A stretch of 30,588 bases of DNA from Clostridia bacterium (GTDB lineage Bacteria; Bacillota; Clostridia; Christensenellales; Borkfalkiaceae), in the NCBI GenBank assembly GCA_017452305.1, contig JAFTMQ010000073.1, positions 1 to 30,588 on the forward strand, given 5' to 3'. The position numbers and the translations under genes were made by a program. Every line of letters begins with the position of its first letter. Within the stretch, counting starts at the first letter, position 1. A model generated the notes under the pieces. It had not been told where the DNA came from, ran no database searches, and worked only from the letters and a program-made list of their open reading frames with translations. This document shows positions 17,792 to 27,245 of this stretch, in pieces.

Positions 17792-18673
17792 TTCTTTTTC
17801 CGTAGCAACAACCGTGAAGGTGTAATCCTTCAATTCAAACGCTTCGGGAATTTCAACGTCCCAAGCGTAGGTATGCGTTTCGGTTTCTGCGGGAAGTTCG
17901 CTTTCAAGAATCCAAGCAAGTTCCGCTACGGTTGCGTCAAGCTTACCATCGGGTTCAATACCGAACTTGATTTCCGTCGTCGTTTCGCCGTTAACAATTG
18001 TCAAGGTATATACTTCAACCGTCCAAGTCGCATAGATAGCCGTGCTTTCCGTAATCGTGAAGTCTTCGGTGATTGCGTTGCCTTCTACGTCCGTCCAGCC
18101 TGCAAACGTTTTGCCTTCTGCGGTGGGAACGACCAATTCGCTTACCTTGAAGGTGTCGCCGTATTTATGTTCCGTCGTTACTACACAAGTAGGATAAATA
18201 CGAGGGTTACCCGTGATAACGTTTACCGTGTAAACTTTTTCCGTTGCAACTACCGTGAAGGTGTAATCCTTCAATTCAAACGTTTCAGGTACTTCAACGT
18301 CCCAAGCATAGGTGTTGTAGTTGTCTTCAGCGGGAAGTTCGTCTTCGAGAATCCAAGCAAGCTCTGCTACGGTTGCGTCAAGCTTACCATCGTTTTCCAC
18401 ACCGAACTTGATTTCCGTCGTCGTTTCGCCGTTAACAATCGTCAACGTATATACTTCAACCGTCCAAGTCGCATAGATAGCCGTGCTTTCCGTAATCGTG
18501 AAGTCTTCGGTGATTGCGTTGCCTTCTACGTCCTCCCAGCCTGCAAACGTCTTACCAACTGCCGTGGGAGCTACCAATTCGCTTACCTTGAAGGTATCGC
18601 CGTACTTGTGTTCCGTCGTTACTACACAAGTAGGATCAAGACGAGGGTTGCCCGTAATAACGCTTACCGTGCA
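17792..18673 (-). repeat. Tandem pair of 441-bp repeats within the surface-protein gene
   Basis: Two adjacent 441-bp units (18233-18673 and 17792-18232) encode nearly the same 147 residues, starting CTVSVITGNPR and YTVNVITGNPR. Two separate markers in the DNA are exactly 441 bases apart. The many shared bases suggest a fairly recent duplication or gene conversion between copies. Confidence 0.9.
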
Positions 18674-20436
18674 AGGTTTCTTCCAAACAGTTGCCGTAAT
18701 GTCCCCAACGGTGATATAATCACTTGCTAAATAGTGAACAAAACCGCTCTTAATCGTTAATTCAACCGTATTAACGCCCAAGGATTCGATATAAGCTTTA
18801 TGAATGAAAACGGAAAGAACGCCTTCTTTAACGGTTACAAGCGTAGGATGTTGGAAGATGTCCGCATGTCCGTCTGTCGTCGAGTTCCAAGGATGCGTAC
18901 CGTATTCATACGCGCTGTCGTCCGTGTTCGCATTGATATCAAACAAAGATACGCCGTTGATAAGAATATTTTGTCTAACAGCTTGACGTTCGGGACTGCT
19001 ATAGTTGACGTCATAGATATCCCCGTTTGCAACAGCGGGCCACTTATCGAAAGCGATATTAACTTGATACAATTCGCCTGCGTCACCCGCAACGGTTGCT
19101 TCGGAAATGGTAATGTCGTCACCAGTGAGCGCATATTTTTCAGATACAAAAATACCATTACCCGCAGCAAGCAACACCGTATCTTCCTTTACTTCGTAAA
19201 CGGTGTTACCGAAATCGGTAGCCGAAGGGAATTGACAACCCGCAAGGATTTTAATTTCCGTAATTGCCGCCGCGCCGTCTGCGGTGTTGATCGATCTCGG
19301 CCAACGCATACCGAAGGTATTTTGGTTATTCCATACGTTGAAGAATTGTTCACTGGGGTTTTCGGGCGAACCGATAGGATTTGACGTCGATTGATTTGCG
19401 CGCCAAAGCGAACCAAGCTTCTTACCGTTCAACAAAATATGGTCGTAGAAGTTCAAATACTGCAAGTGCGTCTTATCCGACAAGGCACTCGTATTCAAGC
19501 CTGCATAGTCGTTTTCGCTCAAATGAAAACGAAGGAAGCTATCCCAATTACCGTCTGTTCTAGAATTGCTGCCGTCAATCTTCTTTACTTCCGTTTCGAT
19601 AACGTTGTAGTTCGACGCAGGAATATCGCCAACGTACTTTCTCGGGAACGCAAGCGAGGTGGTTACAAAGTTTACGTCTTCGCTAACGCCATATACTTGA
19701 CCGTCTGCCGAATAGGACAAATCGCTCGAAATGGTAATCGACGTAACGTCACCAACGCCAAGATAGGACAAGGGAATATAAATGTCAATCGTGCTACCAT
19801 AAGACGTGCCATGGTTGGTAAAGTTAACAAAAATAGGCGCGAAGTTCGCCGTCTTGTTGTTTACGTCTTCCACAATATTGGGTTGCATATATCTTGTGCT
19901 GCCCGAAGGTGCGCCTTCATTGTTGGGCATACCCGTCCAAGTGATGGGCGAGGTTTCGCCGCTTGCAAGAAGCGCTTTGTATTCTGCGTTGTGGTCGTAA
20001 ATAGACTTACCGTTTACCAAAACCGCTTTTAATGCAGCTTAGCCAAGCGTGTCATTGCAAACGTTTTTAGGGAACATCGACTCGGTGTAGGAAGGGCTCT
20101 TAATACGATAGAGTGCCGCTTCGGTATAGTCGCCTACGTTGCACCAACTATCAACGATGAAATGGTCCTTCAAATCAACCGTGAGGTTTTCCGCCGCCGA
20201 AGCCGTAATCGGTTCTTGGTTGTATGCAACCACGCCAAGCGCTGCGCCTGCGGATACCGCAAGAGTAGCGGACAAAGCAACGATTGCAAGTTTCTTTGTG
20301 AGTTTCTTCATATTTGCCTCCTTTTTTCTTCGTTTTCCGTCCGAGTGCAATATGACGGAAAGCGTTATTTTTTTAATTCAATACGGTTTCCCGCCCGCCA
20401 AGCAAACGAGGAAAAGCATATATATCTACATCTTGT

Positions 20437-20465
20437 ATTATAGCACAAACTTTCCCCACTTGCAA
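20437..20465 (-). promoter_or_regulatory. Sigma-A promoter of the interrupted surface-protein gene
   Basis: On the minus strand TTGCAA (20465-20460) and TATAAT (20442-20437) are 17 bases apart, with TGC just before the -10 box as in extended -10 promoters. The leader would be about 120 nt. The remaining bases up to 20584 hold no clear terminator or gene. This strong promoter still stands in front of the interrupted gene. Confidence 0.8.
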
Positions 20466-20584
20466 TAGGTATTTGTAAAATTCTTTAACAAGCTTTTCAC
20501 AAAAACCGACTTTTTATCATTTATTCGTCGCTTTTTCTTGACTTGCCCGATTTTGCGCTGTTCGCGCCCCTACGAAAGCCAAGC

Positions 20585-22369
20585 TTAATTCCAAGCCCGC
20601 AAGCTTTCGTTGGTCAAAATACCTTCGTCCTTAATGTCCTTGAACTGCGCGCGCATAACGCTTACGTAGTCCACGGAAATTACGTATTCGTAAGTCATGG
20701 ATACGTAATTTTTCATCGTCCAGCTTACAACGGGTGCAGTGTAGCTCGTATTCCCTACGTAGCAGCTCGTATAAGGCGAAACCGCGTCGGGCTTATTAAA
20801 CTTAAATTCCGGTCTCAACAAAGCGCACGTATCCGCATTGCTGTTTCCGCCGTATTCCTTAGACGTCGTCGCGTTGCTTCTGCCCGATGCAAACGAGGTG
20901 GTGTTGGGGATATACATACCCACGCCAAAGCCGCCGCCGATAATCTCGCCCTCCGCGTTCTTAATCAAATCGTCGTCGTTTACCCACGCAAACCAACCTT
21001 CCGGCGGGTTGGGGTTAGAATGCGAACCTGCCGCCCAAGAACCAAGCGTAGGTTGATATTCTAACTCGTCGTTTGTCCAAGGGTAATTGCCCGTGTAGCA
21101 AACGTAGTTATGCAAGGGGTGAGAAACGTAGGTTGCGGGCAACTCGTTGCTATGAATGGGTACTTTTTCCATATCTTCAAAGCCGTTCCAATCGATGAAG
21201 CGGTTTTTCACGAAGAGCATACCGCCCTTGATGGTGTACCAATTTTCCATATACGACTTCGTCGTAACACCGCCGGGCGTCGTGCCGCGGAAGTTTCTGC
21301 GTTTCATCACGTCGATAAAGTCGCCCTTTGCCCAGTCCAAAGCGCGCGTTTTTACGTAAATTTCGTTGCCGCTAACCTCATAGTCGATAATTTGCGAAGA
21401 GTTTTCCGCACAGTCGCCCCCTTGTACGGGGTTGTACGGCCAATAATACCCTTTGGAATGCGCCGTAATACACAAGCCTCTTTCATATCCGTTTGCGCCG
21501 TAATCCGTCGGATATGCTTGATAGAAGGCAGGCGAAATGCCGTCCCAAAGCCCTTGCTCTTCCATCTTTGCCGGCGTATCCGCGCTCGTACCGCCGACGT
21601 TTGCGTAATAGCTTTGTTGGATTTGTCTGCCTTGGTCGTAAATATTGATAAGGTTTACGTGCGAGGACAAATGCTCTTTTGCGTTCTCTTTTGCATTTAC
21701 GCCGATATATACGTTGTCGTTTTGGTCGATAACCTCGTCAACCGAAACGCCGCCGTAAGACGTACGCTCTAAATAGGTCAACGTACCGCCGACCTGCAAG
21801 TCCGCGCCCACCTTTAATTCGTCCTTTTCAATGTAAATTTCACGTTCAAAGGACGGGAATTCACGGTCGGAAACGCTAAAACTTACCAAGGTAAACGCAC
21901 CCGCTTGCGCGCTCACGTTTTTAAAGGTGATTTTCTTTAAAATCTTGTTGAAGCGTTCGCTCTTAATACTGCCGTCGTTTAAGAAGGTTGCCTTTTGCCC
22001 TACGCCGTTGGGACGGAAGCTATCCAAGAACTGCTTAAATTCCACCTCGTCCACGCCGTTGGATTGTTCAATAAAGAAATCTTCCGTGATTTCCTTACCC
22101 GACTCACTCTCGTTTACATAGGTAAACGTACCGAACAAATTCACGTCCGTTTTTACCACCAAACGCAAATATTCTCTGTCTTTGAGCTTTTCGTTCAATT
22201 CAAACGTATGCGCCTCGTCGGCGGCGAGCTCCTTTTTTGCTTGCGAAGAAAGCACCTTCTCGAATTTGACCGTACCGTCGTTGCTGCCGCTATCGCCGCA
22301 CGCAGGAAGCGCGCCGAACACCGCAACCGTCAACATAACGGCAAGTGCGCAAGCTAATTTTCTTTTCAT
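20585..22369 (-). CDS. Lipoprotein of unknown function, beta-rich, possibly carbohydrate-active
   Basis: I do not recognise this 594-residue protein with certainty. It begins with a lipoprotein signal: a hydrophobic core and the lipobox LPAC with Cys24, followed by a GDSGSN spacer, so it should be tethered to the outer face of the membrane. The body is rich in aromatic residues, Gly and Asn, with motif-like stretches INIYDQGRQIQQSYY, YWPYNPVQGGD and YVKTRALDW in the middle. Such patterns occur in beta-sandwich sugar-active proteins, but I cannot name a family. ATG 22369 sits 8 bases after GGAGG and is a better start than the ATG at 22375, which is only 2 bases away. It follows another lipoprotein gene in the same direction, with a hairpin between them. 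Confidence 0.8.
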   Translation of the reverse strand: MKRKLACALAVMLTVAVFGALPACGDSGSNDGTVKFEKVLSSQAKKELAADEAHTFELNEKLKDREYLRLVVKTDVNLFGTFTYVNESESGKEITEDFFIEQSNGVDEVEFKQFLDSFRPNGVGQKATFLNDGSIKSERFNKILKKITFKNVSAQAGAFTLVSFSVSDREFPSFEREIYIEKDELKVGADLQVGGTLTYLERTSYGGVSVDEVIDQNDNVYIGVNAKENAKEHLSSHVNLINIYDQGRQIQQSYYANVGGTSADTPAKMEEQGLWDGISPAFYQAYPTDYGANGYERGLCITAHSKGYYWPYNPVQGGDCAENSSQIIDYEVSGNEIYVKTRALDWAKGDFIDVMKRRNFRGTTPGGVTTKSYMENWYTIKGGMLFVKNRFIDWNGFEDMEKVPIHSNELPATYVSHPLHNYVCYTGNYPWTNDELEYQPTLGSWAAGSHSNPNPPEGWFAWVNDDDLIKNAEGEIIGGGFGVGMYIPNTTSFASGRSNATTSKEYGGNSNADTCALLRPEFKFNKPDAVSPYTSCYVGNTSYTAPVVSWTMKNYVSMTYEYVISVDYVSVMRAQFKDIKDEGILTNESLRAWN

Positions 22370-22410
22370 GTCCATTTCCTCCGATTTTCTCTTTGTGCTA
22401 TGCCTTTCGT

Positions 22411-22449
22411 TTTATCGCCACCTATGCGTGCAGGCATAGGTGGGATAAA
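22411..22449 (-). promoter_or_regulatory. Strong intergenic hairpin between two lipoprotein genes
   Basis: A perfect 10-bp stem (CCACCTATGC with GCATAGGTGG) is extended by six further pairs (TTTATC with GATAAA) across a one-base bulge, around a 6-base loop. No T-run follows on either strand, so it is not a standard terminator. It starts about 11 bases after the upstream stop codon. It may protect the 3' end of the upstream message or reduce read-through. Confidence 0.6.
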
Positions 22450-22460
22450 CCTTCCGTCCA

Positions 22461-25076
22461 TTAAATAATGTTAATCAAACGAATATATACGGTGTCTTTT
22501 TCCTCCAAGCCCTTCAAGTGGTTTACGAAAATCGTCGTAACGGCTTTGGTGTCAATTTCTTCCGCGGTCAAGCCCTTGAAGTTCGCCAAATCAATTTCAG
22601 CGTAAGCCCATTCGCCTGCTTTCATGCCCGTTTGCAGGTTGACGTGATATGAGCCGCCGGTACCGCCGGGTTGCGTAATCTTTTCGTCCCAAGGCTTCAT
22701 CGTGCCGTTTTCTTCGTAGTCCACCATTTCCGTCCAACCGATAGAAACTGCCAAAGCGCTTACCGTGCCGGGGTTGTAATATACGATAGCCAACTTGGAC
22801 TTGCCGGTAAGAGGAACGTTACCCGTTTCCGATTTACCCCAAGACTTCGTCGCGCCGTAATAATACTTGAAGGGATCCGTGCCGCCGCAGGGCGCAAGCG
22901 CAAGCGCAGACATCGCGCTGTTGTAGCTTGCAAAGCCGGGCCAATCCTTATTCGCGCCTACTACCTTGTCGTACATAGCGCTCGTGCCGAAATCCCAAGC
23001 GATAGCGTTGTTCGCCTTAAAGCGAATGCTGCCGATATAAATTTCGCCCGTGCCCTCGAAGGTCATTCTAAAATTGCTTACGTTGCCGCCCTTCGTGATA
23101 GGCAAGCTAATCGTTTCCAGCTTATCCGTAAGAACTACGTCAAAGCTGTAAACTTGTTCTTGTCCGTCAACGGTAAGGATAACGTTAACCTTCGTTACGC
23201 CCTCTTTCTTTTGCTTGTAAGCCAACGTCAAAACTTCATAGCCTGCGCAGGTGAAGTTGGTATATGCGCTGTAATCCATACTTACAACCGCTTGCGTATC
23301 GCTTAATACCTTGAACTTCGTTGCGTAATCGGACGCGTTGTAGCTAACCTCTAATGTGTCCGTGCTTTCAAGCCCGAACATATTTCTGTCGTCAAAGTTG
23401 AAGCCCGCGATTTCCGTCGTCTTGTAGGGCTTGAACTCAATGCTTTCAAACAAGATAGCGTTATCTACGCCTTCCGACGTATATTCAAACGTCAAGGAAT
23501 TCAAAAATTCCTTCCATTGATTTGCGCGCGCCATGTTAAATTCGCATTCCACAACGCCGTCCGTTTTTGCGGGAATCGTGAACGTTTCCGTACCCTTACG
23601 GCCGATTTCGTTTTTATCGTATTCCGCAGTGTATCTGTGTTCCCACGTCACTTTCACGTTCGTTGCATAACCGTAGTTTCTAAGTCTAATAACGAGCGTC
23701 GTATTATCGTGCAAGTTAATTGCTTTATCTCCCGCGTTAAATACGACCTTTGCTTCTTTCGCACGGATAGGTGCGTGCATCAACAAGCCTTCCTTCTTGT
23801 CGTAAAGGGTGATGTTTTTCGCGTCTTCCACGATAACGGGTTCTACGGACGCGTTATCCTTCGGGAAGATAAAGCCGGTGATCGAAGTTTGCTTATCCGC
23901 AACCGCTTTTACTTCCGTTGCGTCGTCGTCCACCAAAAGCGCCTTCATTTCCGCCGTGTCGTCTAAGGGCTTGTAGTTCGGATCTTTTACACCCTCAATG
24001 CTCTTAATCCAAAGTCTGTTGGACAAATCGTTTTCGTCCGTGCAAACGTAAGGCGAGTCGATACGAAGTTTCAAAAGCGTCTTGGATTCGCCCCAAGAAG
24101 AAATCCCCTTACTGTCGGCCTTTTTCAACATTTCGCTTGCAAGATCAATTTCAATTTCTTGCCAAGGCGCGTCCTCCGCTACGTTGATTTGGTCGGAAGT
24201 ATATTGATAGGAATATGCACAGGATTCCGTGAAGTAGGATTCGCCTGCGAATTCCTTCGTATCGTTGTCAATCCAAGCTGTGAAGTAAAGCTTCAACGTC
24301 TTTGCGTTGCCCAAGTTCTTCATCGTGAATTTCACTTTCTTGGAATGGCTGATATCTACGGTAACGTATTCCAACAAAATGTGGGGATCCGCCGCCGTCG
24401 AATAACCGAAGTTGATGTCCGCGTATTGCTCGTCCCCTTCGCCCGCCAACGCGATCGTACCCGCCTTAGAGCCCGGGCCGCTCGGTGCCGCTTGAGGCGT
24501 AAATCTCGTCGCGATCATCTCTGCGCTAAAATAGAACTCGTCGCTGCGTTGAATATAGATATTCTTATGCTCGGTGATCGGTTGACTAAAATCAAACGGC
24601 GTCGTGTATTCGGGATCGGCAAAGAAACCGTCGCTTCTATAACCGTGTTTTAAGCTTTCGTTAGGGACGATCATACTCCCTTCTCTAAACTGTTCCTTGA
24701 ACATATACGTATCCGTTTCCTCGCCGAGGTAATAGAATACGTCAAACTTCTTCACCCATTTTGCATAAAGCGTCATATCCTCTTCTACCGTATCCGTGTA
24801 GAAGCTCCAAGGCTGCGTGTATTCTCTGTCGCGATACCAACCCTCAACCTCTTCGTTGTTGGGATTTTCGCCGCTTACCGCAACGGTAGGCTTCGTAACG
24901 ACGTCGCCCTTCACAACCTCTTTGGGTAATACGGGGTTGGTTTTAAGCTCGGTGCAGAGCTCAAACGTAACCGTACGCATACCGTCGTCCTTTTCGCCGC
25001 CGCAACCCGTCAAAACGCCAAACGACGTGATTACGCAAAGCAAGCAGGACAAAATTGCTTTTAACCATTTTTTCAT
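22461..25076 (-). CDS. Large lipoprotein with two InlB-type repeats and beta-sandwich regions
   Basis: The 871-residue protein has a signal peptide with lipobox LTGC (Cys25). Two Listeria-Bacteroides (InlB B-repeat-like) units follow at about 34-108 and 111-177; the first ends in EEDMTLYAKW. The rest contains several beta-rich segments of the kind seen in galactose-binding-like or other carbohydrate-binding modules (for example VDISHSKKVKFTMKNLG near 245 and repeated EIDLA-type strand ends), but no catalytic motif I can identify. ATG 25076 follows GGAG. It is 21 bases after the AraC-Gfo/Idh gene and probably in the same transcript as the ABC permeases. A role in glycan capture at the membrane surface is inferred. 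It does not look like a normal CUT1 solute-binding protein. Confidence 0.8.
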   Translation of the reverse strand: MKKWLKAILSCLLCVITSFGVLTGCGGEKDDGMRTVTFELCTELKTNPVLPKEVVKGDVVTKPTVAVSGENPNNEEVEGWYRDREYTQPWSFYTDTVEEDMTLYAKWVKKFDVFYYLGEETDTYMFKEQFREGSMIVPNESLKHGYRSDGFFADPEYTTPFDFSQPITEHKNIYIQRSDEFYFSAEMIATRFTPQAAPSGPGSKAGTIALAGEGDEQYADINFGYSTAADPHILLEYVTVDISHSKKVKFTMKNLGNAKTLKLYFTAWIDNDTKEFAGESYFTESCAYSYQYTSDQINVAEDAPWQEIEIDLASEMLKKADSKGISSWGESKTLLKLRIDSPYVCTDENDLSNRLWIKSIEGVKDPNYKPLDDTAEMKALLVDDDATEVKAVADKQTSITGFIFPKDNASVEPVIVEDAKNITLYDKKEGLLMHAPIRAKEAKVVFNAGDKAINLHDNTTLVIRLRNYGYATNVKVTWEHRYTAEYDKNEIGRKGTETFTIPAKTDGVVECEFNMARANQWKEFLNSLTFEYTSEGVDNAILFESIEFKPYKTTEIAGFNFDDRNMFGLESTDTLEVSYNASDYATKFKVLSDTQAVVSMDYSAYTNFTCAGYEVLTLAYKQKKEGVTKVNVILTVDGQEQVYSFDVVLTDKLETISLPITKGGNVSNFRMTFEGTGEIYIGSIRFKANNAIAWDFGTSAMYDKVVGANKDWPGFASYNSAMSALALAPCGGTDPFKYYYGATKSWGKSETGNVPLTGKSKLAIVYYNPGTVSALAVSIGWTEMVDYEENGTMKPWDEKITQPGGTGGSYHVNLQTGMKAGEWAYAEIDLANFKGLTAEEIDTKAVTTIFVNHLKGLEEKDTVYIRLINII

Positions 25077-25097
25077 AAATCGTTTTCTCCTTTATCG

Positions 25098-27245
25098 TTA
25101 AGAACCAGACCGCATATCGTCTATTGCAATCATTCTTCTCTCTTTTCTCGATTTCTCCGCCGCGAACACGCAAAGGTGTCCGTTGATGGAATCGTCAAGC
25201 TTTGTAATGGAAACAGAGCTCTTATCCCCATGCAGGTACGCGATGAGATCGTGCATAATGGCAAAATCACCGCCGTTATGTCCGCCGTATTTCGCGTTGC
25301 TTATTACCTCGTCCTTGATGTCGATAACCTCGCTCGTACCGCTAAACGTGCCGTCCGCATATTTGCGAAGCGTGAATTTATCCTCTTCCAATTTGCCCTC
25401 GATTTCACCCAACGTACCGACGATATGGATATATCTATCCGCCTTCACCGCGCCGCCAACCAACGTAAACGTGCAGTTGGAGCCGTTTTTAAAGGACACG
25501 ATAACGTTTTGTCTATCGACAAGGTCGCCAAGGTTATCGTAAGCGCATTTGCCGTAAATATCGTGCTTTAAGAACTCTTCCTTTTCCTCGGGCGTAATGT
25601 CGTCCAAGGGCTTGTTAAGTCTATCCCACGTAAGGAAGGGCATCGCGTTCATTTCCATATACAGCTTGATTGCCGAATAGGGACAATTCCGCTCGTGCGG
25701 GCATTGATAGCAATACTCCGTCGCGCCTTCGGGTTTGTTTTCCTTGACGAACTGCGAACGACAACCAAAGCTCGAAACCAAGTCGGGTTGGCTTTTGTTG
25801 TTCAACCAACACATCAAGTCCAAATCGTGACAGCATTTTGCAAGCAAGAAACCGCTTCCGCAGTTTTCTTCGCTGTTCCACTTCCCGCGGACGTACGCGG
25901 TAAGATAGTGCGCGATACAAACGTGCTCGTTCATTTCCATAGAAACGACGTCGCCGATTACGCCGCGGAGCAAAATCCGCTTAATGCGACGGTAGTACGG
26001 CGTATAGCGCAATACGTGGCAAACGAATACCTTACAGTCGTTCTTCTCGGCGAGATTTCTAATGTCCATCAATTCCTTTTCGTTGGGCACGATAGGCTTT
26101 TCCATCAACATATCGTACTTCGCGCCAAGAATTTGCATCGCCGTTTGATAATGGTATTGGTCCATCGTCGCATTGATAACAAAGTCGCATTCCACGTTGG
26201 CTTTTAAGAAGTCGTCAAAGCTTGAAAACAATCTATCGTCCGACAGTCCGTATCTCTTTTGCGCTTCTTTAAGCTTGAAATCTCTCGGATCAACGATAGC
26301 GGCAACACCGAACTCATCAGGATAATCCAAACTGTAATCGGCATATACCTGTCCTCTATTGCCATAACCGACTATCACCGCCCACAGCTTTTTGCTATGC
26401 GCTTCCGTAGCCTTTACTTGTTCCTCGGTAAGATTATCCATCTTTTTCTCTTCTCCTCCACTCTCACCCTTGTATTTTTTCAATACACGGTAATAAGTTT
26501 CCATACTGTTAAATCCGCAACGAAGCACAATTTCCCTAAGCGTGTATTTGGATTCCAACCGCTCGCGCAATTCCAAAACCTTACGCACGCGCACTCTATT
26601 GATATATTCGTTGAGGTTCATGCCTGCCATTCTATTGAACAAGGCAGAAAAGTAATTTTCGCTGTAACCAAATTTTTTGGCAAGTGCGGGCAATTTCAAT
26701 TCCTCGCCGTAGTTGTTGGCGATATATTCGCTCACCTTAATAAAGAATTCACGATTATTGTTCTTTTCTTTATGGCGAAGCAAATTATAGGGATATAACA
26801 CCCCGAAAAAGGATTGAATAAAACCACGCTTCTGCAAGGTGTTAAAGCCGTCGTAATTATGATACGCGTCGCGAACGAGCGCCTTCAAATCCTCCCAGCT
26901 CTTCCCCGTCGGATATAAGAAGTTGTTAAATTCCGATTTATCGTCAAGAATATTTACAAGATACTCCTTACTCACGACGATGATATACGCCGACGCGTTG
27001 CCAACGTATTCGTAGTGATGGGTATCGTAGGGGTTCGCGATAAACACGCTCCCCCCCGACAGCTCCTCCGTTTGATTGTTGACGCTGCAACGCATACACC
27101 CGTCGCAAACGACCAAAATTTCTATGCTTTGATGAATGTGCAATTCCCCAAAGCGATAACGCGCCGCCGCCATATCCGGAAAATATTGGAAATAGACGTA
27201 ATCGGGTTTATCCGCACTGCCTTCATACCAAATTTTATTCGTCAT
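25098..27245 (-). CDS. Fusion of an AraC-type regulator with a Gfo/Idh/MocA oxidoreductase
   Basis: One 715-residue frame joins two proteins. Residues 1-160 are a cupin-like sensing domain (GELHIHQSIEILVV; metal-type His36 and His38) and 165-260 an AraC double helix-turn-helix (KKFGYSENYFSALFNRMAG; IVLRCGFNSMETYYRVLKKYKG). Residues 286-715 are a Gfo/Idh/MocA dehydrogenase: Rossmann motif GYGNRG at 293-298, EKP at 382-384, CCHDLDL with His473 as catalytic candidate, and a Cys cluster CxxCxxxxxC at 512-521. These enzymes use NAD(P) to oxidise or reduce sugars. ATG 27245 overlaps the upstream permease stop as ATGA. Met269, after a GGAGG-rich stretch, could start a separate 447-residue oxidoreductase. 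The AraC part lacks the usual end SPGEYR. It may regulate this operon and may sense its ligand through either half (inference). Confidence 0.9.
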   Translation of the reverse strand: MTNKIWYEGSADKPDYVYFQYFPDMAAARYRFGELHIHQSIEILVVCDGCMRCSVNNQTEELSGGSVFIANPYDTHHYEYVGNASAYIIVVSKEYLVNILDDKSEFNNFLYPTGKSWEDLKALVRDAYHNYDGFNTLQKRGFIQSFFGVLYPYNLLRHKEKNNNREFFIKVSEYIANNYGEELKLPALAKKFGYSENYFSALFNRMAGMNLNEYINRVRVRKVLELRERLESKYTLREIVLRCGFNSMETYYRVLKKYKGESGGEEKKMDNLTEEQVKATEAHSKKLWAVIVGYGNRGQVYADYSLDYPDEFGVAAIVDPRDFKLKEAQKRYGLSDDRLFSSFDDFLKANVECDFVINATMDQYHYQTAMQILGAKYDMLMEKPIVPNEKELMDIRNLAEKNDCKVFVCHVLRYTPYYRRIKRILLRGVIGDVVSMEMNEHVCIAHYLTAYVRGKWNSEENCGSGFLLAKCCHDLDLMCWLNNKSQPDLVSSFGCRSQFVKENKPEGATEYCYQCPHERNCPYSAIKLYMEMNAMPFLTWDRLNKPLDDITPEEKEEFLKHDIYGKCAYDNLGDLVDRQNVIVSFKNGSNCTFTLVGGAVKADRYIHIVGTLGEIEGKLEEDKFTLRKYADGTFSGTSEVIDIKDEVISNAKYGGHNGGDFAIMHDLIAYLHGDKSSVSITKLDDSINGHLCVFAAEKSRKERRMIAIDDMRSGS
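26441..26459 (-). promoter_or_regulatory. Possible internal ribosome binding site and start of the oxidoreductase half
   Basis: Inside the fusion gene, GGAGG (26459-26455) and GGAGAAG lie 11 to 13 bases before an in-frame ATG at 26441 (Met269), exactly at the junction between the two domains. The spacing is long but tolerable. It suggests that the oxidoreductase was once, or still is, a separate product. Confidence 0.4.

Larger units (their letters stand above)
17603..20311 (-). pseudogene. Cell-surface protein with repeats and C-terminal anchor, interrupted by one in-frame TAA
   Basis: One reading frame runs from ATG 20311 (5 bases after AAGGAGG) to the stop at 17603, broken only by TAA at 20041-20039 (codon 91). 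Residues 1-39 are a clear signal peptide (hydrophobic core, ITASA/A). After the stop the same frame continues as AALKAVLVNGKSIYD for 811 codons. The C-terminal part has a beta-rich region, two 147-residue repeats with InlB/Listeria-Bacteroides-like features (KTFAGWxDVEGN, TAIYATW), a SSDTTSGD linker, and an anchor: SGCGSAIG, a hydrophobic segment and KKRKED. Each fragment alone lacks either the export signal or the anchor, so the unit is one gene. No Shine-Dalgarno site precedes a restart codon. It could be a nonsense mutation, a base error or read-through; the ligand is unknown. It has its own promoter and terminator. Confidence 0.85.

Noticed and set aside
17792..18673. The 441-bp repeats as a mobile element
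   Set aside because: They have no terminal inverted repeats or transposase and stay in frame within a surface protein.
17603..20020. Treating the part after the TAA as a separate gene starting with TTG
   Set aside because: There is no Shine-Dalgarno site before the TTG, no signal peptide at the new start, and the frame is continuous with the upstream signal-peptide part.
20466..20584. Terminator after the 594-residue lipoprotein gene
   Set aside because: I found no stem with a T-run strong enough to call. Short pairings exist but overlap the coding end.
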